NCBI RefSeq assembly: GCF_000189635.1
Contig: NW_002476507.1
Location: 744,001-808,000 of the forward strand
Direction of reading: 5' to 3'
Length of the DNA stretch: 64,000 bases
Origin: Tetrahymena thermophila SB210
Lineage: Eukaryota; Ciliophora; Oligohymenophorea; Hymenostomatida; Tetrahymenidae
The notes beneath the pieces were generated by a model. It ran no database searches, was not told the origin of the DNA, and saw only the letters and a program-made list of their open reading frames with translations. A program made the translations under genes and the position numbers. Shown here one piece after another: positions 41,551 to 56,863 of this stretch (position 1 is its first letter; every line of letters begins with the position of its first letter).

Positions 41551-42757
41551 ACGCACATATAAACTATCACAAAATTATTTAAATTTTCTTAACTACTTTG
41601 ATTACTTAAATATTATCTTAATAAAAGGAACAAATATTGAATTAGAAAAGTAAGAAAATATACTAAATTAATTTTTTAAATATTTTAATCCAATTGTATA
41701 TTTCTCTAATTAAATAGAAATTTACTAATATATAAATATATCTATTAATTTTCACTATAACTACTAATTATAATTACTTTATATTAAATTATTATACGTA
41801 TATTTAACTTTATATTGTAAATTCTCTTTCACCTTAAAAAAAAATCGTTTTTAATTTAAATTTTTATAATTTAATAGAAATAAAGTTTACATATTTTACT
41901 ATTTCACTCTCCTACATATTTATTTTTTAATTCATATTTCTGTTTTACTTATTATTTACATATTTTGTTTTAAAATCTAATAAAGATTTTAATTCCGTAG
42001 TAAAAGCAGATTAATTTTATAATTATAATAGTTAAATTAAAAATTATCATATTGTATTCAAAAATTATTATTTTGCTTATTTTTTATTATTGATTGAACT
42101 GATTACACATTATATTTAAGATTATGATTATCAAATAACTTTTTTGTTATAATATGAAACTATATAAAATAAAATAGTTAATTATTATTCCAATTATAAT
42201 AAAATTTATCTATAAATACAAAATACTTTAAAAAATAAAATTCAAGTTTTAAGAATTTTGTTAAAAAAAATAATAATATACTTTATTTTTTATTTTTTTA
42301 TATTACTCTATTGTATAAAATCTTTTTTTATAAATTTAATATATAATAAAAATAATCTGAAAGGATGGTAATTACTATTCTTAAGCGAGATAATTTACAA
42401 TATTTAGATTATGATTTTAAATTTTTGAAAACTAATATTGCATAAAAATAACATAAAACCAGGCAATTAATTCAACAAATAACTCTTCTTTTAAAAACAA
42501 AGTGAAAAAGGGGAATAGTAAAATTTAAAAAATATATATATTTCTGATACTAAAAGACAAATTGTAAAAACAATTGCTGTCAATTTTTGTAAAGATGAAA
42601 AATTTTAAGTACTAATTAATGTTTAATTAACTAAGTCAGCTTTTATCAAATTAGAAATCATGTGGTAATTGTTGGATAAAAAGTCAATCAGAATAGTTGG
42701 TAATTAAAAAAAACTTACAAGTTAATATTATAAAACCTTGAAAAATAAATTAAAATT

Positions 42758-42786
42758 TTTTATTATTATTATTATTAATAATAATG
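42758..42786. repeat. TTA/TAA palindromic tract
   Basis: A run of ATT units turns directly into AAT units, forming a perfect palindrome (TTATTATTAATAATAA) able to form a hairpin. It lies in the spacer downstream of the methyltransferase gene. Confidence 0.6.
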
Positions 42787-42949
42787 TGCCAAATATTATA
42801 TTTTATAATAATTGAATTAGTTATAGTACTTTATTACGTAGTTGATCAAATCATAAATCGCATTGATTTTTAAATATAATATTAGATATGAATTTTCAAA
42901 AAAGCCTCGAATTACTACTGCATTATATATGATAAAGTAATTTATTTAA

Positions 42950-43603
42950 TCATTATTATTTTGCTTTAAACATTATTATTCCTATATCTTCATCTCTATA
43001 TAATTCGTCATACTCTGACTCACTGACATATTCAAATTCAAAATTATTTTCTATTCGTTTAATTATTTACCTCTCTGATTCCTTTCTGATATTATAAACT
43101 AATATAAAAACACAACCTTTAATCATCAAACTTAATTCATCAATTGTTTCTAGTAATTTTAAAGAGTTAGCATCATCATACATCAAATCTGAACCTAAAA
43201 TTATGTCAAAATGCTAATATTATTTTATTATCTCTTTTAAATTATCAAAGTTCTCCTTTCCCCATTCTAATGAATTATTTTCTACTTAAACACTTTTTAA
43301 GATATTTTTTACATTTATTTCAACATTATTCCTCAATAGATCCTAATTCTATTTCATATCAGTTAGAATAACCTTCTGTGGATTAAAAATTGTAGTTAAT
43401 AATCCAGCTACTCCTGTCCCAGAACCCAATTCTAGTATTGATTTTCCATTAAAAAATCCTTACTTGTGTATCTTATCATAATTTTTTTCTAAGTAATGTG
43501 CAAAAACTAGTGCAGCATCCCAAACTGAACCAGCATGTCCATAATCTAAATTCTATTATATTTCTATTTTTTTATCTTTAATTTCAAAAACTCTGCTGAT
43601 CAT
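42950..43603 (-). CDS. METTL21-type protein methyltransferase
   Basis: One intronless frame of 218 codons runs from ATG 43601-43603 to TGA 42950-42952. Motif I is SILELGSGTGVAGL (S-adenosylmethionine-binding Gly loop, about residues 54-67), followed by the acidic end of strand 2 (VILTDM), an Asn-rich segment (NNVEINVKN) and FDIILGSDLMYD, where the seven-beta-strand lysine methyltransferases have their post-II motif. The N-terminal DYGHAGSVWDAAL matches the usual G..VWDA region of the family (Methyltransf_16). It probably methylates a lysine of a chaperone, translation or other cytosolic protein; the target cannot be read from sequence. Length (217 residues) is typical of the family. Confidence 0.9.
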
Positions 43604-44194
43604 TCTACTCTATAAAAATAATTTTTGATAAGCTTTTATAGTATTAATTTAAAATTTTTGCGATATTTTAGGAATTTGTGTTAATAAATAATTGAAAATT
43701 ATGATATTTTTAATTTAAAATTTGATATTTTCATAATATAATTTTTAAAATAATAATGTACTTTTTTATATATTTTCCTACTTTAATTTTAATTAAAACT
43801 ATTTTTAAAAATTAATTACAGATACCAAAATTAATTTATTTTATTTCAACATATTGAAAGTAAAAGATTAATAATATTAAATTCAAATTAATTAAAAAAT
43901 TATAAGAAATATATATTATCATAATAAATTAAAAGATGTTTTAAATTTAAAATTATGTTTAAATTGTTTGAATTTATTTTAATAAAATACTATTATGATA
44001 TTTCGTTAAAATTTTTAACAAAAAATAAAGTATTATTGATTAACTCGATAAGAATAAAGTACATAAAAGAATCATAATATGGAAGAAACTTTGAAAATAA
44101 GCAAATTATATTGTATTCTATTAAAAATACTTTTTAAATTTTAATTCTTTAAATTTTTTAAAATATTTATTACAAAAGCTCGTTTATTACTCAT
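43604..44194. other. Intergenic region
   Basis: This spacer between two - strand genes is about 590 bp of AT-rich sequence with no supported gene. It must include the methyltransferase promoter and the 3' UTR of the first MYST gene. Confidence 0.6.
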
Positions 44195-46267
<2,073 letters not shown>

Positions 46268-47455
46268 TTCTATTAGTTATTAGATTTCAATCTTTCTAAC
46301 TCAATAACAATTCAATAATTGATAGCGTCTAAATAAATTTCCGCTCTTTTTATCCGAATTCGCAAATTTAATTAAAATTTCCCTTCTTTTTAAGAGGTTT
46401 TTGATAAGAAAAGCCTTAGAAATTTATTGAAATCAATATTATATGAGAGCCATTAAACAAATAATCTATTGATTTTTTAAATATAAAATTTAAGTTTGAA
46501 TGATATATGATATTATCATTTTTTAATTGCACTTCTTCATTTTTTTTCTTAAAATTGATTTTTAAAATACAAAAATAATTTTCAAGGTTGACGAGTTGGT
46601 ATTTCTACTTTAAATTTATGTTTCTTTAATTATTTCTAAAGTTAATTAAAATTATTTTAGAAAAATCATTTAAAATTAGATAGTATTAATTTTCAAATTT
46701 CAAAAAATTTCAAATAAAGTAATTTAATTAATTAATTAATTTTTTAAAGCTAATAAGAGTATTTTTCATAACAATCTTAGTGTTAAAAAATTTTAAAAAC
46801 ATAGTAAACAAAATTTTAGTAAATTTATTGATATTTTTAATTGATTGATTATCACATAAAGTACAAAAATAATTAATATTTATAAAGTGCAACAAGTATA
46901 ATTTGTTTTTTCTTATTTTAGAGCTTGAGAAAAAAAAACATTCAACCTCGATATTTATCTTCAACTTATTTTTTAAAAGTATAAAACTTAAATATTTTAA
47001 TTAATGATTTTTCTAATCCATCCATTAATTCATTGATTGTTTATTTATTGAATAACAAATATTTTTGATAATCTAGCATTTGAATATTCTTTTTATTTAT
47101 ATTTGCAATCTAAGATTTTATATTTATAATTATTGAGTTTATTTTTTTAATACTATTTATGCTTATTGAATTCTTAGAAGTAACTAAAGTATTTAATTAA
47201 ATAATTGAATAACTATATCAATAAATAAATATCTGAAGGATTAAAAGTTATTCATTTTTATTTAAAGATGTAGTTCATTCTAAATACTTCTAAATTATAA
47301 CAAAGTAATAAATATTTTGATAGTTTATTTATTTATTTAAGTAAGTAAGTAAGTTGTTTTAGGAATATAATTGTTATTTATTTATTTACTTTGTAATTTA
47401 TTACAATAAGGAAATTATTTTTTTTATCTTTATTTCTAAGTAGTTTTGATTTAAT
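46268..47455. other. Spacer between the two MYST genes
   Basis: About 1.2 kb of AT-rich sequence with ATTA and TTTA tetranucleotide runs (for example near 46722-46742 and 47330-47356) separates the paralogs. A - strand frame here (46728-46964) is Phe/Asn/Lys-rich and looks like a composition artefact. It presumably holds the promoter of copy 1 and the 3' UTR of copy 2. Confidence 0.55.
47330..47360. repeat. TTTA/AAGT tetranucleotide tracts
   Basis: Runs of TTTA are followed by four AAGT units. They are simple repeats in the spacer, with no further meaning visible. Confidence 0.6.
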
Positions 47456-49998
47456 TCATGAATCATTCATTTCGGTCTAAGATTTTTCGTTCGATTTAGG
47501 ATTAGATTTCTTTAAGTTGATAACATTATTTGTTGAATTTACATACTTGTATTAATCTTAGTAACAAAAGTGAAGAGTAGGATTGTATTTAGGATATACA
47601 GGTTCTTCAACAGCAATCCATTTAGGTTTGTGCGGAACCCAATGTATATCTTAGGAATGTATTTTGAATTCTCTTTTTCCGCATTCATCATATATCTATT
47701 GCAGCTTTTTTTGATCTGTGCATATAATTATATCTCCTTAATAATATTTTATCAATTTCTTTTGTTCCTAATAATAAAATTATATTAAAGAAAATCAATT
47801 AATAAATGTTCTATTTTTATTTATTAAAAAATTACTAGTGTCCAAAGAATATCCTTCTCTATAATACCTGTAGTTTAAGATAAGCTTTTTAAACTAAAAT
47901 CTTTATCATTTTCTACCATCTAATTTATATATTCTATGATACGTTATGTCCACCAACTTAAGTAGCTTGCTTTTCCTATATATTTTAATAAACAACGAAA
48001 AAACATTTTTAAACTATTTGGATTTTTAATTTAAATTTAAGAAAACAATTTTTGCATATTTTTAAATTCAGTGATTATTTTTTATAATCATAGTAAATAA
48101 TATCAAATTGAAAATCAAACCAAGATCTGAAAGTGGTCTCTCAGGTGTTCCAAGCTTTCCTTCGATTATAGATAACTAATAGGAAAAACTTATTAAGAAT
48201 TTTCCATAACCCTTTCTCTAATGACAAGGTAAAACAAGGATGCAAGAAAGATTTTATCCTTCAGGTGTACGTTACTTTATAAAAAATGTATTAGTTTGCT
48301 GTGATTAAATAAAACATTATAAAAATTGCTTACCTTACCATCATCTTAGCTTTTTTCCTAAGTTGTGAATAAAAAATAAATTAAAAAAATTTATTTATAA
48401 ATGTTCAGTAATTAATTACTTTAGAAAAGTATCCAACAATATGGCTACCTTCTTCATCATTTTCACATAAAACATAGAATATAAAAGGCTCCATATCTCT
48501 CCATAAAGTTTTATGATCTAAAAAGAGTTTAGCCAAATAAGCCAAATTTTCTCCATAAACTTTATTTTTTTTGCCATCAACCTCAAACATAGATACTTTA
48601 TTATCTTCATCTCTATAAATCTCTTCTCCAGGAGGATGCTTATGTAAGCATCTCTTAGAATGTCTATCCATTTCGGACTATGTCAAAAAGAAATTTAAAC
48701 AAAACTCACAAATATACAAATATTCTATATTGTGAAATCCTTTAGGGTAAGGAGAGTAATACCAAGTATCACAAGACAACTTTCCTATTTTTATTTTTTC
48801 TATTGTTTTTATTTTAGTAGCTTCCCTATGTCTCTCTATATCTTCTTCATTGCAACCTATGTATTTATTAAATAAATTGTTATAAAATATTTTAATAATA
48901 AACAGGTTTTGCTTGCTTTATAGGGTAAAAGCAATATAAATATAAAGTGATTTAGTCTTTTTAAAACTTTTAATTAATTTTTCTTTTAAATTCTGTTTAA
49001 AATTTTTAATTTAAAATTTGGTAAGGTCTACTAGAATTTAAAATTGAGCAATTTTTAAAAAAAATTATAAACTTATAATTTAAATCTATAAAAATCTATA
49101 ATATACCTTCATGTTCATGATTCTCTTCTGTTTCTATTTTTTTGATAGCAGCTCCCTTACCATGATGCTTTTATTCTGAATATAATTCAGTTGTCTATTT
49201 AAAAATAAGATAAGATTTTATCTAATGTGTAATTTTAATTTGGGTTTTTTTTTTAAATTAATATTCCTATTTTATCATCTAAACTTATTTTTATTATTTA
49301 GGAGGGAAGGGACTTGTTATCCCTTTTTTTATTGAAATTAAAATTTTCTTGAATATGATCACTTAAAAAATACACTAATTAATTACTCTCTATCTCGCTT
49401 TAAAATGAATTTTATATTTTTTTGTATGAAGTTATTGATGCCCTAATATGCTTAGAAAGAATTTTTTTGTGTGTATTTAATAGAAAGATAACAGTGCTAA
49501 ATAATTTAAAGCATTAAATGCTCTTTTAAACATATTAGAACGAGAAGGATAATAAGCGATTCAGAAATATCAAAAAAAAGCAAGATCAAAGAAAATTTAT
49601 AAATATTAAGAATGAATTTTTACAGGCTAAATTTATCTACGGGTAACCCAACAATCATTTCTTCTATCTAAATCAATAAAATGGACATAATAGTCATAAG
49701 ATGAATCAGTTTTTTTGCCACCATTATAACCTTTATATAAAAAATTTAAGTGAAAGCTCTTCCTTATTTAGATAAAATGCAATTCGATTATTTATGTAAT
49801 TGTAATTGTCAAAATACTTTTTGATAATCTGCATGATAAAATCTTAGCTTTTCTTTGACTGCTATCTTTTAAAGTCACATAGATATAATATTTATTTGTC
49901 AAACTTCCTTCAAAAGTTTCTGCTAAATCCTTTTTTTCACCATCTACAAATTCTGATCCTATTTTTCCATTTTTTGCTTTACCCTTTTTTGCAAACAT
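47456..49998 (-). CDS. MYST-family histone acetyltransferase, copy 2
   Basis: The start is ATG 49996-49998 ([14 protein letters not shown]) and the stop TGA 47456-47458, with several short introns. Domain order equals copy 1: chromo barrel ([18 protein letters not shown] ... [17 protein letters not shown]), zinc finger ([21 protein letters not shown]), [31 protein letters not shown], catalytic Cys in [16 protein letters not shown] and [11 protein letters not shown], then SYLSWWTQRIIEYI. A 24-nt exon EKSQDDGK (phase 0 at both ends) bridges VGYFSK to QRTPEGQNLSCIL, giving the canonical MYST spacing. The C-terminal part reads [11 protein letters not shown] and then a divergent tail ([17 protein letters not shown]...). 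Unlike copy 1 an intron of about 170 nt interrupts the PLSDLG-KASYL junction. All catalytic residues are present, so the copy should be active. Confidence 0.93.
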
Positions 49999-51188
49999 GC
50001 TTGCTTACTTATTAATTTTATTTATTAAAGGCTTGAAGCTACTTTTTTTATGTATTTTGCTTATGAATCCTTCTACTTAAATTATTTTTTGTTTGGGAAG
50101 AAGATCAAAAAGAAAATTAATAAAATCAAATTTTAAATATTGTTAAAAACTTGCATTAATAATATATCTATCTATCTTTCTATCTATTTTAAATTAAAGG
50201 AATATCTTTGTGGCTACTATCCATATATATATTCTTTTATTCTAAGAAATATTCTTTCTTTCTATTTATTTACTTATTTATTATTTTTGTTCTATTTTAT
50301 TTAAAAAAATATTTTTTTGTATTGTTGATTATAAACTCTTTTAATATTTTAATTATTAAATTCATTTAGTTGTTATGTTTATCTTTTAAATAAATAAATT
50401 TTTTCTTTATGATTTCAACAATAAGAGTAAAAAATTTAATTAATTAACTCTTTTTCTATTATAAGAAAAAAGAAATATCTAAAATCTTACAAAAATTTAT
50501 ATAAAACAATGGATTTCATTTTTATTGCTGATTGATTAGATAAAAATAAATTTATAGTTAGTTATTTGAGTTTTAATATTCTTGCTTAATTAGCATTAAC
50601 TTTTTATATTGAATTTAGTTTTCATAAAACATACTGGATTAACCATTAAATATGAAATATTTATTTTACAATACAATTAATTATTTTTATCGTCCATCCA
50701 AAATTTATTATAAATAAATAAATTACAATTAATTGTGATTATTCTGAAATAGTATTTAAGATTAAATTAATATCAAAAGTGAATGGTTTAAAATGTTATA
50801 TTTATAAAAGTGTGTTAATGAATCAACTATTTTTTTTATGTGTGTGCAAAAACAACTAAAAAAATCTCTTAGAATTAAAACCTCTCATTCATGAAAATAT
50901 CAATTAATTAATGAATTTATCTGTTCATTGATTTATATGCATCAAATTAATGTCCATGAATCATCTATCTTTTTGATCTTGCCTTTGTTTTATTTGTTTC
51001 AGTACTTTCTTTGTCTGCGTATTACAAATAGAACAATTATAAGACCATTGATTTATATAATATTTGTTATATCTTTTAAATAAAATTTCAAGAAAATAAT
51101 TTAGATTAGCAAAAAAGATCAAGAAAATCACCTATCTACTTAAAATAAATAATCACCTAATATAAAAGCAATAGTTTATAAAGCTCAA
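49999..51188. other. Divergent promoter region with simple repeats
   Basis: This lies between the starts of MYST copy 2 (-) and the WD40 gene (+), so it must hold both promoters. TCTA and TTTC tetranucleotide tracts occur at about 50160-50290. No motif could be assigned. Confidence 0.55.
50158..50285. repeat. Imperfect TCTA / TTTA tetranucleotide tract
   Basis: ATATATCTATCTATCTTTCT and a later TTTCTTTCTATTTATTTACT run mark an impure tetranucleotide microsatellite. Confidence 0.65.
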
Positions 51189-52867
51189 ATGCGTCGTAAT
51201 AATTAAGTTCCACAAAAGTAATTAATAAGCTAGTGGGCTGAAGGTCCAGTTAGCGACTAAGTCCTTGAACCAGGCCATGGACGTGGAATTTTCTGTCTTT
51301 CTATTTAAGGTGACTCATTAGTGACAGGTTCTGCTGATCATGGTTTAAGAGAATATAATATGTAAAATAACTAACATTTACAAAAAATAAAATTGCCAAA
51401 TCTAATTTTATTCTATTATGATTTTTTAAATAACTATTTAAATTCATCTTTATATAACAGATCTAACAATTCTTATAAGCGTGAATTGTTTGCTAAAAAG
51501 TTTGGACATACTGAATGGGTAACTAGTGTAGATCATTTATAAGATGGAAGAGTAATTTCTGCAGGTATGGATAGTTAACTATGCCTTTGGGACAGAACAG
51601 GTGTAAGATGTGATCATATCCGTGGTCATGAGTAAAATATATAAATACTTACTTTTGTAGGATTTTTTATAACTTTTTAAATAATTTATTTTTAGTGGAA
51701 GTATTACTAAAGTTTTGGTTGATGAAAACAATGTAGCAGTTAGTGCTTCTTATGATTGTACTCTCTGTATATGGTAAGAAAATATAATAAATTTAATTTC
51801 AAAATTAGATAAAGATTTGATAGCTAACTTTGCATTAAAATGGTCAGAAAAAAATTAAACTATTTATTAATAATAATAGGGATCTTTAATCTAAAAATTA
51901 AGCAGCTAGACTTCATGGACCACATAAAGATGCTGTTTTAGATTTTACTTGGAATAATTCTTTAGTTGTAAGTGGTGATAAGCAAGGTGTTATTGCAATT
52001 TGGGTATCAATCAATTATTTTTACCATTTCAATAAGTAATACATTTTTTAATATGAAAAAAATTAGGATATTAACTCTTAGACTGCAATAAAGCAAGCAA
52101 AAATTCACAAAGGAGCTGTCTCACAAGTAATCTTATATTCAGATGGAAACAATCATAACTATATAATATCTGCAGGGTTAAATGTATAAATATTTTTAAA
52201 ATAAAATTGTAAATTTAAAAATCACAATAAATAGGATGGTATTGTAGCATTCTAAGACATGAGAACAAATAAACTAGTTTATAATGAATAATTACATAGA
52301 GGAGCTATAAATGGATTGCAAACTAATCTTGGTGGTTAAGGTTAATAATTTTATAAAATTATCTTTTAAGTTTTATAAAAATAAAATAAAATTTTTTAAC
52401 TAGTTAATCAAAGTTTAAAGCTATATATTCTTAAATAAATGTATTTTTAATAAAAATAGTTATCACTGGTAGTGCTGATAAGACTTTAAGAGTAATTGAT
52501 ATATAAAGTGGCTTCAAGCCATTGGCAAATATGAAAGCTACTGATGCTGTATTTTGCATAGAAACAATTTATAATTTAACAGTTGCAGGCTGTGGTGATG
52601 GTAATGTGTTATGCTTTGAAAACGACACAGGCAAATGCCTATATGGGTAATAAATATTTATATTTTTAATAGTTTTAAAAATATTTATTCAATTAAAAGT
52701 TTTGGTGCTATGAGCTAAGGTGTAGTTAGATGCATGAAAATAAATGAGAACAGTACAAAGTAAAAAAAATTTTATATTGATCATTTATTAATATAATCAA
52801 TTAAAAAAATATTAGACTAGTAGCTTGTGGAGACGATTTTAGCCCAATGGTTATAAGTTACGTTTGA
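51189..52867 (+). CDS. WD40-repeat protein
   Basis: The start is ATG 51189 (MRRNNQVPQKQLISQWAEG) and the stop TGA 52865-52867, with about nine short introns. Repeats of the WD40 type are clear: DSLVTGSADHGLREYN, FGHTEWVTSVDHL ... SQLCLWDRTG, GHDGSITKVL ... DCTLCIWDL, GPHKDAVLDFTW ... QGVIAIWDI, HRGAINGLQ, VITGSADKTLRVIDI and a last blade ending MVISYV. At least seven blades can be counted, so a complete propeller is expected. WD40 propellers are scaffolds for complexes; no N- or C-terminal extra domain points to a specific one. The start is taken as the first ATG in the open frame. Confidence 0.85.
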
Positions 52868-53925
52868 AAAGAAATTAAAAAGTAGTAAAATAAAATGATG
52901 TTATAATTAATTTACAGAATGTTAATTAATAAGCTTAAAAAAAAAATTATCAATAAATAATTTATTAAAATTTAAATAAAATAATATAATATATATATAT
53001 AAGAAATAAGTACTTAGCTTTCATATTTCATTTAATCTAATAAAAAATTATGCAAATAACTTCATAATTAACATAATAACTAAATATAAGTTTGAAAATT
53101 AAATCATGCAAATATTTTGTAGAAAAATAATTATTATTTTGAAAAAAAATTCAAGAAACCTTTTTTTAATAATAAACTATTTGTTTTTTTATTGTAAATA
53201 GATGAAAATTTATTTTACAATTAATTGATTTTTGATGATTAATAAATATTATTATAAAATTTAAATTTTATGAATAAATTAATATTCAAAATAGAGAGGA
53301 TTAAAAATATTACAATTATCATATATGCCATAAAGGTTTATTTATTAAGGTATTAATATATTAAAACCCTTATTTAAAATGTTAGAAAATTTTTTAATTA
53401 AGGCAATAATACTTAATTTTAAAAGTGTCTAAAATAGAGTAGAGCATATATCTAAATCGAATTTAGATTTTAAAATATCAACTTAGATAAAAAATATGAA
53501 ATTTTCAAATATTGAGCCTTATTTTATTTTTAAAATATTGGTATTGATCTATTTAAAAATATTAAAATATCGAGCAGCTTTAGCCTTAATATATGATCCT
53601 TAATAAAATAATTCAATAAATATTTTTATTTTAAAAAAGAGCTATGATTTGGCTTTAATTAGCTTCATATTTATCAAAAAAAAATTTACATTTTTATAAA
53701 ATTTGATAAGTGAACACAAAAAAAGATAAATAGATAAATAAATAATTAATTATTTTTTTATTAGTGGAAATTTAGTATGTATATATTTTAGAATAAAATC
53801 GCAAAATTTTAATCAGAATAATAGTAAAATACATACAATTAATTATCAATATAAATTTATAAATTAGCTCAATATAAATAACTTTTGCAAGTTTTTAAAA
53901 TAATAATGTAAATTTAAGCTATAAA
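52868..53925. other. Convergent intergenic region
   Basis: About 1 kb of AT-rich DNA lies between two gene 3' ends, with an AT dinucleotide tract near 52985-53000. No gene was seen. Confidence 0.6.
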
Positions 53926-55047
53926 TCAAAAAGAAAGTAATGGAAGAGATCTGCAATTTGGGCAAGTTTCTTTTGTATTAAACCATTGTAAACAACACTC
54001 TTTATGAAAAATTTTTTTACAACATTTCATTTCTCTTCCTATTTCACCATCTTGCAACTCCACTAAACAAATTTAACAAGTTTCATACTCAATACTTTCT
54101 TCTAAGGTTTGATTTGATGATTATACTACTACCTCTTTCTCTTAGGGTATAGAGGACTTTTTTTCTTCATTTTGTAAAATAATAATATGAGACTCTACAT
54201 GAATGTTAGAATTCAAACACCCTACATCGTTCTATGAAAGAGGTTTTAAATTTAACTATTAATTTTCATTATTTACAATATTAACCTATAACCTATCGGT
54301 ATTTTATAATAATTTTTTGGTTTATATACTCGTTATTTCTAAATTTTCTAGTTTATTATCATTTTAGAAATGTTATTACTTTTGGTCTAACTACTAAGCT
54401 GACCAAGCCTAATTGTTTTGTTATTAGTTTTATTTATTTTAGTAAATAGATTAACTCTTCTTTTTGTTAAATACTACTTTTTCAGTAGTAGATCTTAATT
54501 TCCATTACTCCTCAAGTTGCTCTACACTTAAGGCTTAACTCTGCTAATTTACTAAGCTATTCGTGTTAAAATTATTTTCAAGCTTGTTTTTTTGGTTATT
54601 TTAACAGCATAGATATATTATCTAAAACTTCGTTAAAACTATTATCACTAGATAGAGTATCCAAAAGGTAATATTCATAACAATAGGCTCAAAGGAGAAA
54701 TAACATTAAAATTCCAAATAATTAGTAGCAAAATAAAACTAAGTAAAAAATACAAGGGCAAATGCTCCAACAACCATTTTTTTATGGTGAATGACAGTTA
54801 AGGGGAGAATATCAGTTGTTTAGTTTTTATTTACTAGCTTGTAGATAACTTATCTCACCTTGAAATTTTTTAGTTAATCATACTTTTCTTCATTACTTTT
54901 CGAGCTCTCCCAATTAAATATTATTATGTATTGGTTAATAACTTTGATGCATAATATGTCTATGTAAAATTCAATCAAAAGCAAACATACTAACACAATT
55001 TAATAATAAGAATAAACTTCGATGTAGCAACTTTTAGCAATATACAT
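53926..55047 (-). CDS. Multi-pass membrane protein with C-terminal RING-type domain
   Basis: One intronless frame of 374 codons runs from ATG 55045-55047 (MYIAKSCYIEVYSYY) to TGA 53926-53928. Three or more membrane segments lie in the first ~150 residues (for example IVLVCLLLIEFYIDIL, VVGAFALVFFTQFYFA, ITFWILYLVIIVLTKF). A Gln/Asn-rich linker follows, then a RING finger at the C-terminus: CQICLVEL, a 14-residue loop, CCKKIFHKECCLQW and CPNCR. Predicted role: a membrane-bound E3 ubiquitin ligase that positions an E2. The fourth zinc ligand is unclear because the expected C-x-H reads C-C-K-K-I-F-H, so the second site may use a Cys. The compartment is unknown. Confidence 0.85.
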
Positions 55048-56107
55048 TACTTGATAAAAAAAAATTAAGATGATTAAAAAAAAAATTAATCCACATCTTA
55101 TTTACTATTTATGTTTTTTTTATAATAAAATCGCTCTAATTTAGCTTGATATGCTTAAAAGGTCTGTAAAGATAGGGTTACTGGAGTTGAGTTCTGAGGT
55201 TTTCATATTAGCAAATTAGCTCTTAAATATTTTATTAAAAATTTTACTTTTATTCTTTTAGCAAGTTGCTATTAGCTTTTTTACAAATGTTAAAATATTG
55301 TATTCTTGAATATGAAATAATGCAAATTAATTGATTATAAATTAAGTATCTATTTATTGGTAAAAATTTGATGATAAATTAATTAATCGTATTTTAAAAG
55401 TTAAATAAGTTAATTTAACTTTCAAGATATAAATTAACTTCTTCAATTAAAAACTACAAATCTGAACTTTTAAGTATTTAGATTTTTATCAAAAGCAAAC
55501 AAACAAATATATGAATGTAAGCAAGCAGCAATTGTAATTAAATTTTTAATGATTTGCCTAAAAATATTGAATATTTTATTATTTTTTTTGTATTTCTAAT
55601 AAAAAGCAATCAATCAATATTTTAATTAGAATTAACATTTCTATCTTGCAAAATTATTAGAATTTATTTAGAAATATTTATTAAATCAAATTATTAATTC
55701 CTCTAAAATATTTAATAAACTAAGCATTCTCACTGGTTTTTAAAGAAAATATTCTACTTTCAAGAAATATCAATTACTAAAAATAATTTTAAAAATATTA
55801 TGATAATATTTAAATTTTATTTATTATCGTTTAAATAAATAAGCAATTTTAATAAAATTTTTAGAAATAGTCAGTTATTTTAATTAAAAGTTTTAATTCT
55901 GCAAATATTTATTTAAAATATTACACATTTATGTTAATTTATTAATATTTTTAAAAATAATTTTTGCTATTTAAAAAAAATGTCAATAACCAAAATTAAT
56001 TACAACTAATTCTTCATTCTTTCATATATTATTTAAATCTAATATAATCTACAAATAAATAATAAGTTAATTAAATAATTTTTATTATTAGGTTGTTTCT
56101 AAATAAA
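55048..56107. other. Intergenic region
   Basis: About 1.06 kb of AT-rich sequence between two - strand genes. No supported gene; it presumably holds the RING gene promoter. Confidence 0.6.
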
Positions 56108-56863
56108 TCACTCCCTTCTTAAAATTGATTTAAAACAATTTGTTAAGCACTATCTGCCATAAGGAATGTAGCTGGCAGTATACCAAATATAGGCACATAT
56201 TTCTACTACAATACAAATAAAAACTAAAAGGGCAGAGTGAGTTAAAAAGGCTATTAATAGCGTAGCAGCCATAGCAGAAATATATACTATAGAGGTAACT
56301 CTTCTATCTAGTTCCATCATTTTTTTAAACTAATTAGTGAAACCTATTAAAAAGCAAGTTCTATTTATTGATTTATTTTTTAAAAATGTTAGCTAATTAG
56401 AATGTTTATTTAAGCATTTAATATTAATAAATAAATCGCTACTTCAAAACTTGTTTTTAAAATATTTTATTTATTTTTTCTTAAATTTTGCTAATAGCTT
56501 TTAATTTATTGTATATCAAACAACATTTCAAAAAAATATAATAATGTTACGCTAAAATAGTTATTAAATTTCCAATAGTGAAAGCAATTGCAAATTTATA
56601 TGGATTTCCTGTTACTACACCTAAAATAGAAGCAAAACTCATAGCCTAAATCCACCAACCTAATATTTAATTTATAAAACTATTTTGTACTTGGATTTAC
56701 ATTTTTGATTTCTAAATATTTAACAGAATTTATTAATACCTAAAGCAGTACAACATCCAAATCCTATTAATCTTTATGTAAATGTTAAATTAGGGCACCA
56801 ACTATTATCATCATCATCACTAGAGCCTCCAGCAGCAGAGGAAATTAATGGTAGAAAATTCAT
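56108..56863 (-). CDS. SFT2-family vesicle transport membrane protein
   Basis: Three exons (56863-56740, 56659-56551, 56360-56108) sum to 162 codons, so 161 residues. After an acidic N-terminus (GGSSDDDDNSWCP) there are four membrane helices: RLIGFGCCTALGWWIQAMSF, YKFAIAFTIGNLITILATCF, RVTSIVYISAMAATLLIAFL and ALLVFICIVVEICAYIWY, ending with the family signature YIPYGR. The middle loop FTNQFKKMMELDRR fits the conserved region between helices two and three. SFT2 proteins act in endosome/ER to Golgi vesicle docking with syntaxin partners. Length and helix spacing match the family well. Confidence 0.92.

Larger units (their letters stand above)
40929..42949. other. Convergent intergenic region
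   Basis: About 2 kb lies between the stop of the + strand gene and the stop of the - strand methyltransferase. It is largely AT-rich and featureless apart from a GAAC repeat near 41096-41105, a possible small - strand gene at about 41304-41550 and a TTA/TAA palindrome near 42760-42785. Confidence 0.55.

Noticed and set aside
46728-46964. Small - strand ORF between the MYST genes
   Set aside because: Phe/Asn/Lys-rich, follows base composition, and has no conserved look or splice context; it is likely a chance frame in AT-rich DNA.
47570-47788. + strand ORF over the 3' end of MYST copy 2
   Set aside because: It is the antisense shadow of the MYST C-terminal exon, which reads clearly on the - strand.
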